64,000 nt of DNA from Parvularcula sp. LCG005 (GTDB taxonomy: Bacteria; Pseudomonadota; Alphaproteobacteria; Caulobacterales; Parvularculaceae). The position numbers and the translations under genes were made by a program. Where the stretch lies: NCBI RefSeq assembly GCF_032930845.1, contig NZ_CP136758.1, positions 744,001 to 808,000 on the forward strand, in the 5' to 3' direction. Under the pieces are notes generated by a model. That model made no database searches and was not told the origin of the DNA. It was given only the letters and a program-made list of their open reading frames with translations. This document shows positions 1 to 8,761 of the stretch, one piece after another (the first letter of the stretch is position 1; every line of letters starts with the position of its first letter).

Positions 1-1
1 G

Positions 2-559
2 GCCGGGGTGCGGCTCGTCACCGTCCATGGTCGGACGCGCCAGCAGTTCTACACAGGGCAGGCCGACTGGGCGGCGATTGCGCCGGTGAAGCAGGCCGTT
101 CGCATTCCGGTCATTGCCAATGGCGATATATACGATGTGGCCTCTGCCCGCGCTGCACTGGCGGCGTCGGGGGCTGACGGGGTCATGATCGGCCGCGCGG
201 CTGAGGGACGGCCCTGGCTGCCCGGTGCCATCGGAGAGGCATTGAAGACAGGCGGCGAGATGATCGTTCCTGATGCGCAGGCCCAGGCAGCGGCTGTTAT
301 CGCCCTGCATCGCGACACGGTAGAGCATTACGAAACCCGGCATCAGCTGTCGGCGGCGGCTGGCCGGGCACTCGGTCTGAAGACGGCGCGCAAGCATCTC
401 GCCGCATTTGCCGATCACTGTCCGGTGCCGCTGTCCGATGAGGAACGCCGGGCCTATCGCGGCGCCCTTTGCCGGTCGTCATCCCCGACGGAAATCGAAG
501 CGCTTCTGCAGCGCCTGGCGGCCGGCACGCCCTTGCCTGAGGGGCGGGTGGCGGCCTGA
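2..559 (+). CDS. dusB: tRNA-dihydrouridine synthase DusB, C-terminal part (5' truncated by window edge)
   Basis: This is the C-terminal 185 residues or so of a Dus-family flavoenzyme, which reduces uridine to dihydrouridine in the tRNA D-loop. The frame is open to the left edge, so the gene begins outside the window. Visible hallmarks are the VTVHGRTRQQFYTGQADW segment that follows the catalytic region, the IPVIANGDI strand of the TIM barrel, the phosphate-binding GADGVMIGRAAEGRPW segment, and the alpha-helical C-terminal domain with HYETRHQLSAAAGRALGLKTARKH-type residues. In many alphaproteobacteria dusB (nifR3) leads a dusB-ntrBC-ntrYX cluster. Here ntrY follows directly after 71 bases, so ntrBC is not at this site. 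Assignment to DusB rather than DusA or DusC rests on these motifs and the ntr context. Confidence 0.93.
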   Translation, partial: AGVRLVTVHGRTRQQFYTGQADWAAIAPVKQAVRIPVIANGDIYDVASARAALAASGADGVMIGRAAEGRPWLPGAIGEALKTGGEMIVPDAQAQAAAVIALHRDTVEHYETRHQLSAAAGRALGLKTARKHLAAFADHCPVPLSDEERRAYRGALCRSSSPTEIEALLQRLAAGTPLPEGRVAA

Positions 560-630
560 GAATTATTGTGCAGTATTCACAACAAAACTGTTGATTTCAA
601 ACCACAGTGTTAACAATGTAACGCTGTGGT

Positions 631-2934
631 TTGAAGGTGACACTCCGGTTGCGGAAACGAGGCGCATCAACTGACGGATCGACGCGAAGCGGTGGGCCCT
701 TATCCGGCCTGTCCAATCGCACGCTGTTGGCTGGTCTCGCGATCGTTGCCAGTCTCGTCTTCTTTATCACCGCCTACACCCTGACCCACTTCGTCGAAGG
801 CCTGCCGCAGGCGGTGTCGGTCCTTTTCTCGCTCGTCCTGCTGTCAGCGATTGCCCTCGCCATTCTGATTGTCGGCAGTCTCGCCGACATTTTCCGCAGC
901 TCAAAAGCGGGCCTGCGAGGCGCGAAACTGCACCGGCGGCTGGTCGGCCTGCTGTCGATCGTCGCGGTCATCCCGGCGATCATCGCCTTCGTCCTTTCGG
1001 CGACCGTGCTGCGGGCCTTTTCCGATGAGTATTTCGTCGAGCGGGTGACCGAGGCCAACCTCGTGTCTCGGGATTTCGCCAATGGCTATTTCAATGCCGA
1101 AAGCCGGAAAACCGGTCTGCAGGTCGTGCAATTGGCCACGGATCTGGCACGGCAGGCGGCAGGCGGGCTGTCACCGGAAACCGCGCCCATCGGGTTCAAG
1201 CGATACCTTCTTGGACAAAGCATTCTCCGCGGCTTTGCCGGGGTAACGCTGGTCGACCGCAATGGCCGGATCATCGCCAAGGTCAGTGCTGTGCAGGATA
1301 TGGATTATGACCTGCCGCCAACCGAAAGTTTTCTTGAGATCAGCGATGTCGGCGCCACGCCTTACATTTTCAATGCCCTCGATCACGAGACGCTGTCTGC
1401 CTATTACGCCATGTTTCGTGTCGACAGCCGCCAGTCGGGGTATCTCGATGGCGGATATCTGATTGTCTACATCGCAGAGAACCCTGCGCTCTCTGAACAA
1501 CTGCTCGGTATCCGGAATTTCAGGGACGAGACGAAGGATGTGCGCGAGCGTTTGGCTGAGCTGTCCCAGACCTTTGCCATTGGCTACGGGCTGGTCATGG
1601 TCTTCCTGCTGCTCGGCGCGATCTGGATCGGCCTTCTGGTGGCCAACGCCATTGTCGGCCCCGTCCGGCGATTGGCGACGGCGGCGGAGTCTGTCTCAAG
1701 TGGCGATCTGACGAGCCGGGTGGATGTGCGCCGCGGGGATGGGGAACTGGGGGAGCTGGGTCACGCCTTCAATGACATGACCGAACAGCTCGAGGCCCAG
1801 CGCGATGATCTGATCGCCGCCAATGAGCAGTCTGACGCCCGTCGCCGGTTTATCGAAACCGTCGTGTCCGGTGTGCCGGCCGGGGTGCTCAATGTCAGCC
1901 CCGATGGCCGCATCGCGTTGTCCAATCCATCAGCTGACCGAATTCTCGGTCGCGATCTGGGGCGCGTTACGGGCCTTGCGCTGGTGGATGTCGTGCCAGA
2001 GGTGGCCCCGCTGTTTGAGCGTGCGCAATTGTCCACCGTGACCGATCTGCGCGATCAGATTGAACTGGAACGCAAAGGGCTCGCGCGCATCATCAATGTG
2101 CGGATCAGCCCGGATGACGTTGTCCGGCGCTCAAGCTATGTCGTGACGCTGGATGACATTACAGAGCTTGTAGCGGCTCAACGGAATGCGGCCTGGGGTG
2201 ATGTGGCCCGGCGGATCGCCCATGAGATCAAGAACCCGCTGACACCGATCCAGCTGTCGGCGGAGCGGCTGAAACGCAAATATGCGCACCGAATTGAAGA
2301 GGACCGCGAGATTTTTGATCGGTGTACTGACACTATCATTCGGCACGTGGGCGATATCGGGCGGATGGTGAACGAGTTCTCATCCTTCGCGCGGATGCCT
2401 GAACCGATCATGGCGAAAGAAGATCTGTGCGAAATTGCGCGTTCAGCGCTGTTCAGCTTCAGCGTCGCCAACCCGCAGATCAACTTCACGACCGACATGC
2501 CGGACGAACCGGTGACGATCCGCTGCGATGGTCGGCTGATCGGGCAGGCGGCGGTCAATCTGGTGAAGAACGCCGTCGAGTCGATCACGGAAAGCGGCAA
2601 CGCCGAGAACGGCCTGATTGCGGTCAGTGTCCGCATTGAGGGCGACGAGGCCATCCTTGATGTCGCCGATAACGGGCGCGGGCTGCCGACGGAAGGTCGG
2701 TCCCGCCTGACCGAGCCCTATATGACGACCAGGGAAAAAGGCACCGGCCTCGGCCTCGCCATTGTACGCAAGGCGGTCGAGGAACATGGCGGGACTTTCA
2801 GCCTGATAGACAGGGGGGCCGAGGAGGGGCGCGGGGCCACGGCCCGTATCGCACTGCCGGTCTTCCGAACCGTCAGTACTCCACAGAATGATGAGCCGGA
2901 CGAGCCGGCAGTGACAGAAAAAGAGAAGGCGTAA
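631..2934 (+). CDS. ntrY: Nitrogen-regulation sensor histidine kinase NtrY
   Basis: Membrane histidine kinase of 767 residues, partner of NtrX. Segments at about 31-52, 60-82 and 104-127 are hydrophobic, then comes a periplasmic region, a fourth membrane segment (about 315-342), HAMP (about 340-395), PAS (about 405-510), a HisKA domain with phospho-acceptor His531 in ARRIAHEIKNPLTPIQ, and a HATPase_c domain with the N box around Asn647, DNGRGLP and GTGLGLAIV. This is the full NtrY architecture. The stop lies 3 bases before the ntrX start, so the two are co-transcribed. The start is uncertain: TTG at 631 is the longest choice, but a GAAGG at 632-636 suits a TTG at 649. In Caulobacter and Brucella NtrYX links nitrogen and redox state to transcription; that role is inferred here by family. 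Confidence 0.95.
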   Translation: MKVTLRLRKRGASTDGSTRSGGPLSGLSNRTLLAGLAIVASLVFFITAYTLTHFVEGLPQAVSVLFSLVLLSAIALAILIVGSLADIFRSSKAGLRGAKLHRRLVGLLSIVAVIPAIIAFVLSATVLRAFSDEYFVERVTEANLVSRDFANGYFNAESRKTGLQVVQLATDLARQAAGGLSPETAPIGFKRYLLGQSILRGFAGVTLVDRNGRIIAKVSAVQDMDYDLPPTESFLEISDVGATPYIFNALDHETLSAYYAMFRVDSRQSGYLDGGYLIVYIAENPALSEQLLGIRNFRDETKDVRERLAELSQTFAIGYGLVMVFLLLGAIWIGLLVANAIVGPVRRLATAAESVSSGDLTSRVDVRRGDGELGELGHAFNDMTEQLEAQRDDLIAANEQSDARRRFIETVVSGVPAGVLNVSPDGRIALSNPSADRILGRDLGRVTGLALVDVVPEVAPLFERAQLSTVTDLRDQIELERKGLARIINVRISPDDVVRRSSYVVTLDDITELVAAQRNAAWGDVARRIAHEIKNPLTPIQLSAERLKRKYAHRIEEDREIFDRCTDTIIRHVGDIGRMVNEFSSFARMPEPIMAKEDLCEIARSALFSFSVANPQINFTTDMPDEPVTIRCDGRLIGQAAVNLVKNAVESITESGNAENGLIAVSVRIEGDEAILDVADNGRGLPTEGRSRLTEPYMTTREKGTGLGLAIVRKAVEEHGGTFSLIDRGAEEGRGATARIALPVFRTVSTPQNDEPDEPAVTEKEKA

Positions 2935-2937
2935 CCC

Positions 2938-4320
2938 ATGGCAATTGATATTCTGGTCGTGGACGACGAGCGCGATATCCGGGAACTTGTGTCGGGTATT
3001 CTTGAGGATGAGGGCTATGATCCGCGCATGGCCGCGGACAGCGACGCCGTGTTCGCCGCCGTCAAGGACCGCCTGCCGGCCATGGTCATTCTGGATATCT
3101 GGTTGCAGGGGTCCAAGCTCGATGGCCTGGGTATTCTGGCCGAACTCAAACAGGTGCATCCGGATCTGCCCGTCATCGTTATCTCCGGACACGGCAATGT
3201 GGAAACCGCCATCGCAGCGATCCGCAAGGGCGCCTACGACTATATCGAAAAGCCATTCAATGCTGACAAGCTGATCCTGACCGTCAAACGCGCGCTCGAG
3301 AATGCCCAGCTGCGCCGCGAGAATACTGACCTGAAGGAAAAATCGTCCGAACTCACCCTGATCGGCGACAGTAACGTGATGGTACAGCTTCGCTCGATGA
3401 TCGACCGGATCGCCGATGCCCGGTCGCGCGTGATGATTGAGGGGCCGGTGGGTTCCGGCAAAGAGGTCGTCGCGCGGCGGCTGCACCGCCACTCAAAACG
3501 CTCGGGTCGTCCCTTTGTGGTCGTCAGCTCGGCCTCTATTGATCCTGCCCGAATGGAAGAGGCCCTGTTCGGCATCGAAGGGGATGATGGCCGTCCCCGG
3601 ATGATCGGCCTGATGGAGCAGGCCCATGGCGGCACGCTTCTGTTTGATGAGGTCGGCGACATGCCGATCGAAACCCAGAACAAAATCTTGCGTGTCCTCG
3701 TGGACCAGCGCTTTACCCGGGTGGGCGGGACGACGCCCGTGACCGTTGATGTGCGGATCGTCTCGACCACGTCTGTCGACCTGCTGGCAGCCGCGGAAGA
3801 TGGCCGGTTCCGCAAGGACCTCTATCACCGACTGGCGGTGGTTCATCTGGCGACACCGTCGCTGACCGCGCGTCGCGAGGATATCCCCGCGCTGGCTGAT
3901 CACTTCCTGAAGACGCTGGCCGAATCGGGCGGCTTCAAGCGGCGGCACCTGACCGATGAGGCGGCGGCTGCACTGCAGACCTACACCTGGCCGGGCAATG
4001 TCCGTCAGCTGCGAAATGTCCTTGAGCGCACGCTGATCGTTTCCGGACGCGCGGTGTCCGATGCCATCGGCATTGAGCAGCTGCCCGAGGAAGTGGTGCA
4101 GTCAGGCCCGCGTCTTCCCGCCGGCGAGACGATGGAGCAGATCATCGCCCTGCCGCTGCGAGAGGCGAGGGAACGCTTTGAGCGGGAGTATCTGGTGGCC
4201 CAGATTGCCCGGTTTGCGGGGAACATTTCCCGCACTGCGGCTTTTATCGGGATGGAGCGTTCTGCGCTGCACCGGAAACTGAAGGCGCTGGGGGTGACGA
4301 GCAACAATCGCGAAGATTGA
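2938..4320 (+). CDS. ntrX: Nitrogen-regulation response regulator NtrX
   Basis: NtrC-family regulator of 460 residues. It has an N-terminal receiver (phospho-acceptor Asp53 in VILDIWLQG; the conserved lysine lies in IEKPFN), an AAA+ central domain with a Walker A variant GPVGSGKE (Lys175) and Walker B LLFDEV, and a C-terminal Fis-type helix-turn-helix (NISRTAAFIGMERSALHRKL). The loop that normally carries GAFTGA, needed to contact sigma-54, is not recognisable: the sequence runs from EEALFG through an acidic stretch to MEQAHGGTLLFDEV. Loss of GAFTGA has been reported for other alphaproteobacterial NtrX proteins, so it probably acts as a sigma-54-independent DNA-binding regulator. It is the second gene of the ntrYX pair; ATG is 3 bases after the ntrY stop. 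Confidence 0.96.
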   Translation: MAIDILVVDDERDIRELVSGILEDEGYDPRMAADSDAVFAAVKDRLPAMVILDIWLQGSKLDGLGILAELKQVHPDLPVIVISGHGNVETAIAAIRKGAYDYIEKPFNADKLILTVKRALENAQLRRENTDLKEKSSELTLIGDSNVMVQLRSMIDRIADARSRVMIEGPVGSGKEVVARRLHRHSKRSGRPFVVVSSASIDPARMEEALFGIEGDDGRPRMIGLMEQAHGGTLLFDEVGDMPIETQNKILRVLVDQRFTRVGGTTPVTVDVRIVSTTSVDLLAAAEDGRFRKDLYHRLAVVHLATPSLTARREDIPALADHFLKTLAESGGFKRRHLTDEAAAALQTYTWPGNVRQLRNVLERTLIVSGRAVSDAIGIEQLPEEVVQSGPRLPAGETMEQIIALPLREARERFEREYLVAQIARFAGNISRTAAFIGMERSALHRKLKALGVTSNNRED

Positions 4321-4477
4321 TCCTCCAACACCGTGCATTGACGTTTTCCTGCCTTAAATGACGCTAAGGATAGGGGCAGGTCGATACCGGGCTTGTTGTG
4401 CGGTTTGCCGAAGAGCGGCACAATAATACGGCGATGGGGCCTGAATCCGGTGTCCCTGCGCAAGAGAGGATAGGCCT

Positions 4478-5308
4478 TTGGCCAGTAAACGCGACAAGAA
4501 GCGGCTTGATCAGGACCATGCGGCCAAGATGCCGAAGCCGGGTCCTTTTGCCTCCCTGCGAAACAGCTTCTTCACGGGCGTCGTCATCGCTGCGCCGCTG
4601 TTCATCACCGTGGCGGTCGTTTACTGGCTCGTGACTGGACCGCTGGCGAATTTCGACGGCTTTGTGCAGCGTAATATTCCCGATGCGTGGCTGCCGCCGC
4701 TGCCGCCTGATTATTACATCCCCGGACTTGGTGTTCTCGTCGCCGTCATCTTCCTCGTGCTGCTTGGCGTCATGGCGAAGAATTTCATCGGGCGCTTCCT
4801 GATCAATTTCGGTGAGCAGGTCCTCGATTCGATGCCGGTGGTGCGGAACCTCTACGGCTTCTTCAAGAACGTCTTCGAGATGGCGCTGCAGCAGTCCGAG
4901 CAGTCGTTCAAGGAAGTGGCGCTGATCGAATATCCGCGTCCCGGTCTTTGGACCCTTTGCTTCATCGTCACCTCCACCAAGGGGGAGGCGAAGCACTTGC
5001 TGAGCGATCTTGGCGATGACATGACGAATGTCTTCGTGCCCACAACGCCGAACCCGACCTCCGGCTTCCTGCTGTTTGTGCCGCGCTCAGAGCTGCGCAT
5101 TCTTGAAATGACCGTTGAAGAAGGCGCGAAGATGATCTTCTCCGCCGGTCTGGTGGCACCTGAATTCGTAGTGCCGGGGACAGAGCCCATGCCTGAGCCC
5201 GCAAAGGCGGAAAGCACTCATCGTGGTTTTAACATTCTGCGGCGTCGCTCTGGCCCTGCGGAAACGCCTGTGGGTCCCCCACAGATTGTCGATGAGAAGG
5301 CGCCATAA
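4478..5308 (+). CDS. DUF502 family inner-membrane protein
   Basis: A 276-residue protein of the DUF502 family, which has no established biochemical role. It has a basic N-terminus (KRDKKRLDQDH), a first membrane segment at about 28-50 (TGVVIAAPLFITVAVVYWL) and a second at about 82-105 (LGVLVAVIFLVLLGVMAKNF). The soluble domain carries the family features SMPVVRNLYGFFKNVFE, EYPRPGLWTLCFIVT, and FVPTTPNPTSGFLLFVP. The start is a TTG at 4478 preceded by AGAGAGGA at 4464-4471; no ATG fits better. In other alphaproteobacteria DUF502 genes sit beside recG, and recG is the next-but-one gene here. The 157 bases between ntrX and this gene hold no gene that I can support. Confidence 0.9.
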   Translation: MASKRDKKRLDQDHAAKMPKPGPFASLRNSFFTGVVIAAPLFITVAVVYWLVTGPLANFDGFVQRNIPDAWLPPLPPDYYIPGLGVLVAVIFLVLLGVMAKNFIGRFLINFGEQVLDSMPVVRNLYGFFKNVFEMALQQSEQSFKEVALIEYPRPGLWTLCFIVTSTKGEAKHLLSDLGDDMTNVFVPTTPNPTSGFLLFVPRSELRILEMTVEEGAKMIFSAGLVAPEFVVPGTEPMPEPAKAESTHRGFNILRRRSGPAETPVGPPQIVDEKAP

Positions 5309-5353
5309 CCACAAGCGTGTGCCTGTCATGAAAATACTTCGATTATCAGCGCC

Positions 5354-5361
5354 TTAACCAT
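5354..5361 (+). promoter_or_regulatory. TTAACCAT element upstream of the PEP-CTERM gene (possible CtrA half-site)
   Basis: TTAACCAT lies 66 bases before the next start codon. This octamer resembles the CtrA half-site seen in Caulobacter-type promoters. A second TTAA occurs at about 5404 but spacing does not give a full TTAA-N7-TTAA box. Weak evidence on its own. Confidence 0.25.
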
Positions 5362-5427
5362 ACTGAATGGTTGTGGGGCGTTGCTGTAAGGTATACAATT
5401 TCCTTAAATTTGACTGGGGATTGAGTT

Positions 5428-6162
5428 ATGCGTGCGTTGCTCGCTGTGATTATCGGGACTTCAACACTGTTTGCCGCTGCGGCTCATGCCGGCACGGTTT
5501 ACTCTTACGAGGTTTCGAACCCCCGCCAGAATGATACCGCCGGAGTCGTGAACAAGGTCAGTGTCGACTACGATACGGATGACGTCCTGTCCTTTGCCGC
5601 GGCTTTTACTGCGAATAATGGGTTGCTGCCGCAGGCGGGCTGGTTTGTGCTCAGCCCCGGGCAGTATCCGCGCCTTTCCGGCAATGAGCTGGCGATCCTC
5701 TATCTCGATTTCGCTGGCGGCGATGTTTATGCCTACCGGTACAATGGCGTGGCGGGCACCTATGCCCACGGTCGTGAGACTTATCTCGACGAAGGCAATT
5801 TCATCACGTCGTATGAGGACGTTCTGTCTGTCGACTACAGCGGCGATGCGTCGTCCAAGCTGAGCATTGGTTTTGACAATCTCGATGTGTCTGCTCTTTC
5901 GCCCGGGACATTCGGGGATGAGTGGACGGGCGTTTCCTACGGGCCAGGCTTCGGTGGCTGGTTCCACTTCACCACCATGGACAGCTATTCCATTTCTAAT
6001 GGCAAGATTTCTGGCTGGTACCCGAAATGGCAGTCTTGGTACGATGTTGACGGTAAGACCGCGACCGTGCCGGAGCCTGCAACCCTGGCTGGCCTCGCGC
6101 TTTTCGGTGTCGTTGGGCTTGGTCTCTACCGTCGCAACCGCCGCGGCGCTGCAAAGGCCTAA
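5428..6162 (+). CDS. PEP-CTERM sorting-signal exported protein
   Basis: Exported protein of 244 residues. The N-terminal signal peptide (MRALLAVIIGTSTLFAAAAHA) ends in a typical AHA cleavage site. The C-terminus has the full tripartite PEP-CTERM signal: VPEPAT, then a hydrophobic helix (LAGLALFGVVGLGLY), then the basic RRNRR tail. PEP-CTERM proteins are recognised by an exosortase (EpsH) and are usually tied to exopolysaccharide or biofilm. The mature part (about 190 residues) is rich in Tyr, Gly, Asp and Ser and looks like a beta-sandwich; I do not recognise a catalytic domain. No exosortase gene is in this window. Its stop codon overlaps the stop codon of recG on the other strand. Confidence 0.85.
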   Translation: MRALLAVIIGTSTLFAAAAHAGTVYSYEVSNPRQNDTAGVVNKVSVDYDTDDVLSFAAAFTANNGLLPQAGWFVLSPGQYPRLSGNELAILYLDFAGGDVYAYRYNGVAGTYAHGRETYLDEGNFITSYEDVLSVDYSGDASSKLSIGFDNLDVSALSPGTFGDEWTGVSYGPGFGGWFHFTTMDSYSISNGKISGWYPKWQSWYDVDGKTATVPEPATLAGLALFGVVGLGLYRRNRRGAAKA

Positions 6163-8255
6163 CCGGCGCGCAGCAGTTTGACGGCGTCGTCCCGACTGAA
6201 CAGATATAGCAGGATACGGAGCGCCTCACCGCGCTCCGTTTTCAGTTCCGGGTCTGTCATCACCGTACGTCTGGCATCATCGCTCGCCATTTGGAGCAGG
6301 CTGCCCTGACTGCCAATGTCGGCCATGCGGAATTGCGGAAAGCCGGACTGGGCCGTGCCCAGACTGTCGCCGGGTCCGCGAAGGGCCAGATCCTCCTCCG
6401 CGATCACAAAGCCGTCTTCGGTCTCCCGCAGCGCATTGAGCCGCGCCTTCGCCGTGGGCCCAAGCCCACTTTCGCCCGCGTGATAGAGGAGTATGCAGCT
6501 GGCAGGCTTGTCGCCGCGCCCGACCCGTCCGCGCAACTGATGCAGCTGAGCAAGGCCAAAGCGCTCGGCATGCTCAATGACGATGACCGTGGCGTTTGGT
6601 GTGTTCACGCCCACCTCAATGACCGTGGTCGCGACCAGGACCTGAATATCGCCGCGATAGAATGACGACACCACAGCATCTTTCTGCGGGCCCTTCATCT
6701 GCCCATGCACCAGGCCAACGGCGTCACCAAATCGTGCTTTCAGCGTTGCGGCCCGATCTTCCGCGGACACCATGTCCATGGTCTCCGATGGAGAGACGAG
6801 GGGGCAGACCCAATAGACCTGCTCACCCTTGGCGATTGTGCGCCCCACCGCCTCAATGACGGCGTCGAGACGCTGTGCGGGAATGGCTTTTGTCGCCACA
6901 GGTTTTCGGCCGGGCGGCTTCTCGCGGATCTGGCTGATATCCATGTCGCCATAGGTCGTGAGCGCCAGAGTACGGGGGATCGGCGTAGCGGTCATGACCA
7001 GAACGTCCGCCTGCTGTCCTTTGTCCTGCAACTCCAACCGCTGGGCAACGCCGAAACGGTGCTGCTCGTCCACGACGACAAGGCCAAGGTCGGCGAAGGC
7101 CACATCATCCGAGAAGAGCGCATGGGTGCCTACCACCACCTGAACATAACCCTTTCGAACGCCGTCACGCTTGGCCTGGCGCTCCTGTCCCTTGTCGCGC
7201 CCGGTGATCAGGACGCAGGCAATATTCAGGCGGTCACAAAGGGGGGCAATCTCGTCAAAATGCTGGCGCGCGAGAATTTCAGTTGGCGCCATCAGGGCCG
7301 CCTGGGCGCCCGCTTCGACGGCTGTCAGCAGGGCAAGGAGGGCGACGACCGTCTTGCCAGAGCCCACGTCACCCTGCACAAGCCGCACCATCCGGGACGG
7401 TGCCGCCATGTCTGTCGTAATATCGTGCAGGGCCTCTTCCTGACCGGCCGTGAGGCGGAAGGGCAGCGCTTCGCGAACGGCTGCTGTCAACTGCCCGTCG
7501 CCCTTCAGAATGCGGCCGGGCCGGCTGGCGCGCCGTGCACGGATCAGGGCGAGCGCCAGCTGGTGTGCCAGAATTTCGTCATAGGCCAGGCGCCGGCGCG
7601 CGGTGCTGTCGGCGGACAGATCCAGCTTGCTGGACGGCTGGTGCGCGGCGATGAGCGCGGCTTTCCAGTCGGGCCAACGCTCCTTCTGCAGAACGTCCTC
7701 TGCCAGCCATTCAGGCACATCGGGGGTCCGGTCAACAGCCTGCTCGACGGCCCGCCGAATGGTTTTTCCCGCCAGACCCGCGGTCAGGGGATAGACTGGC
7801 TCAATCAATGGCAGGGTGGAGAATTCATCGGGAGAGATGATATAGTCAGGATGCGCCATTTGGCGCTCACTGCCGTAATATTCGACCGTGCCGGAGACGA
7901 GGCGCGTCTGCCCCGTGGGCAGGCTCCGGTGCAGGAAATCAGCTCGGGGCCTGAAAAAAATCAGCGTGAGATAGCCGGTATCATCCGAACACAGCACCTT
8001 CCATGGCACGAGGCTCTTGCCCCGTGGTGGCTCGTGGTGGCTGTCCACATGCACGGAAATCGTGGCGAGGCGCCCATCCTCAGCGTCAGCGATCCTGGGC
8101 CGATAGGTACGATCGACAATATTCTGGGGCAGAGTCCACAGAAGATCCACGATCCGGGGGCCCGCAACTTTGGACACGAGCGGCGCGGTTTTGGGGCCGA
8201 TGCCCTTGAGCACCGTGATGTCCTGGAACAGGGGATTGAGCAAAGCCGGTCGCAT
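6159..8255 (-). CDS. recG: ATP-dependent DNA helicase RecG
   Basis: RecG (698 residues) remodels stalled replication forks and branch-migrates Holliday junctions. It has an N-terminal wedge/OB region (about 1-230), then helicase domain 1 with Walker A GDVGSGKT (Lys301), the DEQH box at 396-399 and TATPIPRT. Helicase domain 2 follows, with the RecG signatures VHGQMKG, VATTVIEVGVNTPNA and QLRGRVGRG, and the TRG-type motif near LRGPGDSLGTAQSG. Length is normal for the family. The ATG at 8255 gives the expected N-terminus. The stop codon overlaps that of the convergent PEP-CTERM gene (CTAA at 6159-6162), so no separate terminator exists between them. In other alphaproteobacteria sdhE often lies upstream; here a TerB-like gene does. 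Confidence 0.97.
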   Translation of the reverse strand: MRPALLNPLFQDITVLKGIGPKTAPLVSKVAGPRIVDLLWTLPQNIVDRTYRPRIADAEDGRLATISVHVDSHHEPPRGKSLVPWKVLCSDDTGYLTLIFFRPRADFLHRSLPTGQTRLVSGTVEYYGSERQMAHPDYIISPDEFSTLPLIEPVYPLTAGLAGKTIRRAVEQAVDRTPDVPEWLAEDVLQKERWPDWKAALIAAHQPSSKLDLSADSTARRRLAYDEILAHQLALALIRARRASRPGRILKGDGQLTAAVREALPFRLTAGQEEALHDITTDMAAPSRMVRLVQGDVGSGKTVVALLALLTAVEAGAQAALMAPTEILARQHFDEIAPLCDRLNIACVLITGRDKGQERQAKRDGVRKGYVQVVVGTHALFSDDVAFADLGLVVVDEQHRFGVAQRLELQDKGQQADVLVMTATPIPRTLALTTYGDMDISQIREKPPGRKPVATKAIPAQRLDAVIEAVGRTIAKGEQVYWVCPLVSPSETMDMVSAEDRAATLKARFGDAVGLVHGQMKGPQKDAVVSSFYRGDIQVLVATTVIEVGVNTPNATVIVIEHAERFGLAQLHQLRGRVGRGDKPASCILLYHAGESGLGPTAKARLNALRETEDGFVIAEEDLALRGPGDSLGTAQSGFPQFRMADIGSQGSLLQMASDDARRTVMTDPELKTERGEALRILLYLFSRDDAVKLLRAG

Positions 8256-8296
8256 GGCGGTACCTTAGTCGGCTTTGCGCCTTTGGCGAAGTCGGA

Positions 8297-8752
8297 TCAG
8301 GCGGATGTCTCGAGCCGCTGCGCGGCACGATGACGGGCGGCCGTGCTGTCGGTATCTTCAAGATGAATCAGCCCGACCAGACGCCGAATGATCATTTCCT
8401 CATAGGGCGCTTTCTGCTCATCGGTGAGCGCAATCATCCACATGTCTTCGATCAATTTCAGTTTTCCCTCGCGATCGAGACCCTCTTTGACGACCCGTGA
8501 AAAGCCATAGAGATCGTTGGCTGCTGCCTGTTCCTGTTCAGCCTGGTCACGCAGGGCCTTAGCTTCCGCTTGCGTCTTGCCAAACTGGGCCGCAACCAGA
8601 TGGTCGATCATGGCACGCTCTTCATCCGTATACTCTTCGTCAGCGCGGGCCGCTTCAACGAGAAGGGCCGTGAAGGCGAGCGGCAGGGCGTCTGCTTCGA
8701 CGGCGTCGTTATTCTGGTCCTTGCGGAACTGCGCGAAGAGTTTGTCGAGCAT
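8297..8752 (-). CDS. TerB-like (COG4103) helical protein
   Basis: A soluble, acidic, all-helical protein of 151 residues that matches the TerB/DjlA-N-like family. Recognisable features are ALLVEAARADEEYTDEERAMI near residues 30-50, a helix pair typical of the fold with acidic positions thought to bind metal, and the later DREGKLKLIEDMWMIALTD segment. The 'tellurite resistance' name comes from the fold only, and no other ter genes are present, so I do not assign a resistance role. It lies 41 bases upstream of recG on the same strand and 9 bases after the S4-domain gene, so the three probably form one transcription unit. Confidence 0.8.
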   Translation of the reverse strand: MLDKLFAQFRKDQNNDAVEADALPLAFTALLVEAARADEEYTDEERAMIDHLVAAQFGKTQAEAKALRDQAEQEQAAANDLYGFSRVVKEGLDREGKLKLIEDMWMIALTDEQKAPYEEMIIRRLVGLIHLEDTDSTAARHRAAQRLETSA

Positions 8753-8761
8753 GGCGGTCTC

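Noticed and set aside
2443-3492. 349-codon open frame opposite the ntrY/ntrX junction
   Set aside because: It overlaps two well-supported genes and shows no family features.
4354-4368. TTAA-N7-TAAG near the DUF502 gene as a possible CtrA box
   Set aside because: The second half-site has two mismatches and no cell-cycle gene follows.
6705-8333. 542-codon open frame opposite recG
   Set aside because: It is antisense to an intact recG, has no recognisable domain and repeats of a typical GC-rich shadow frame.
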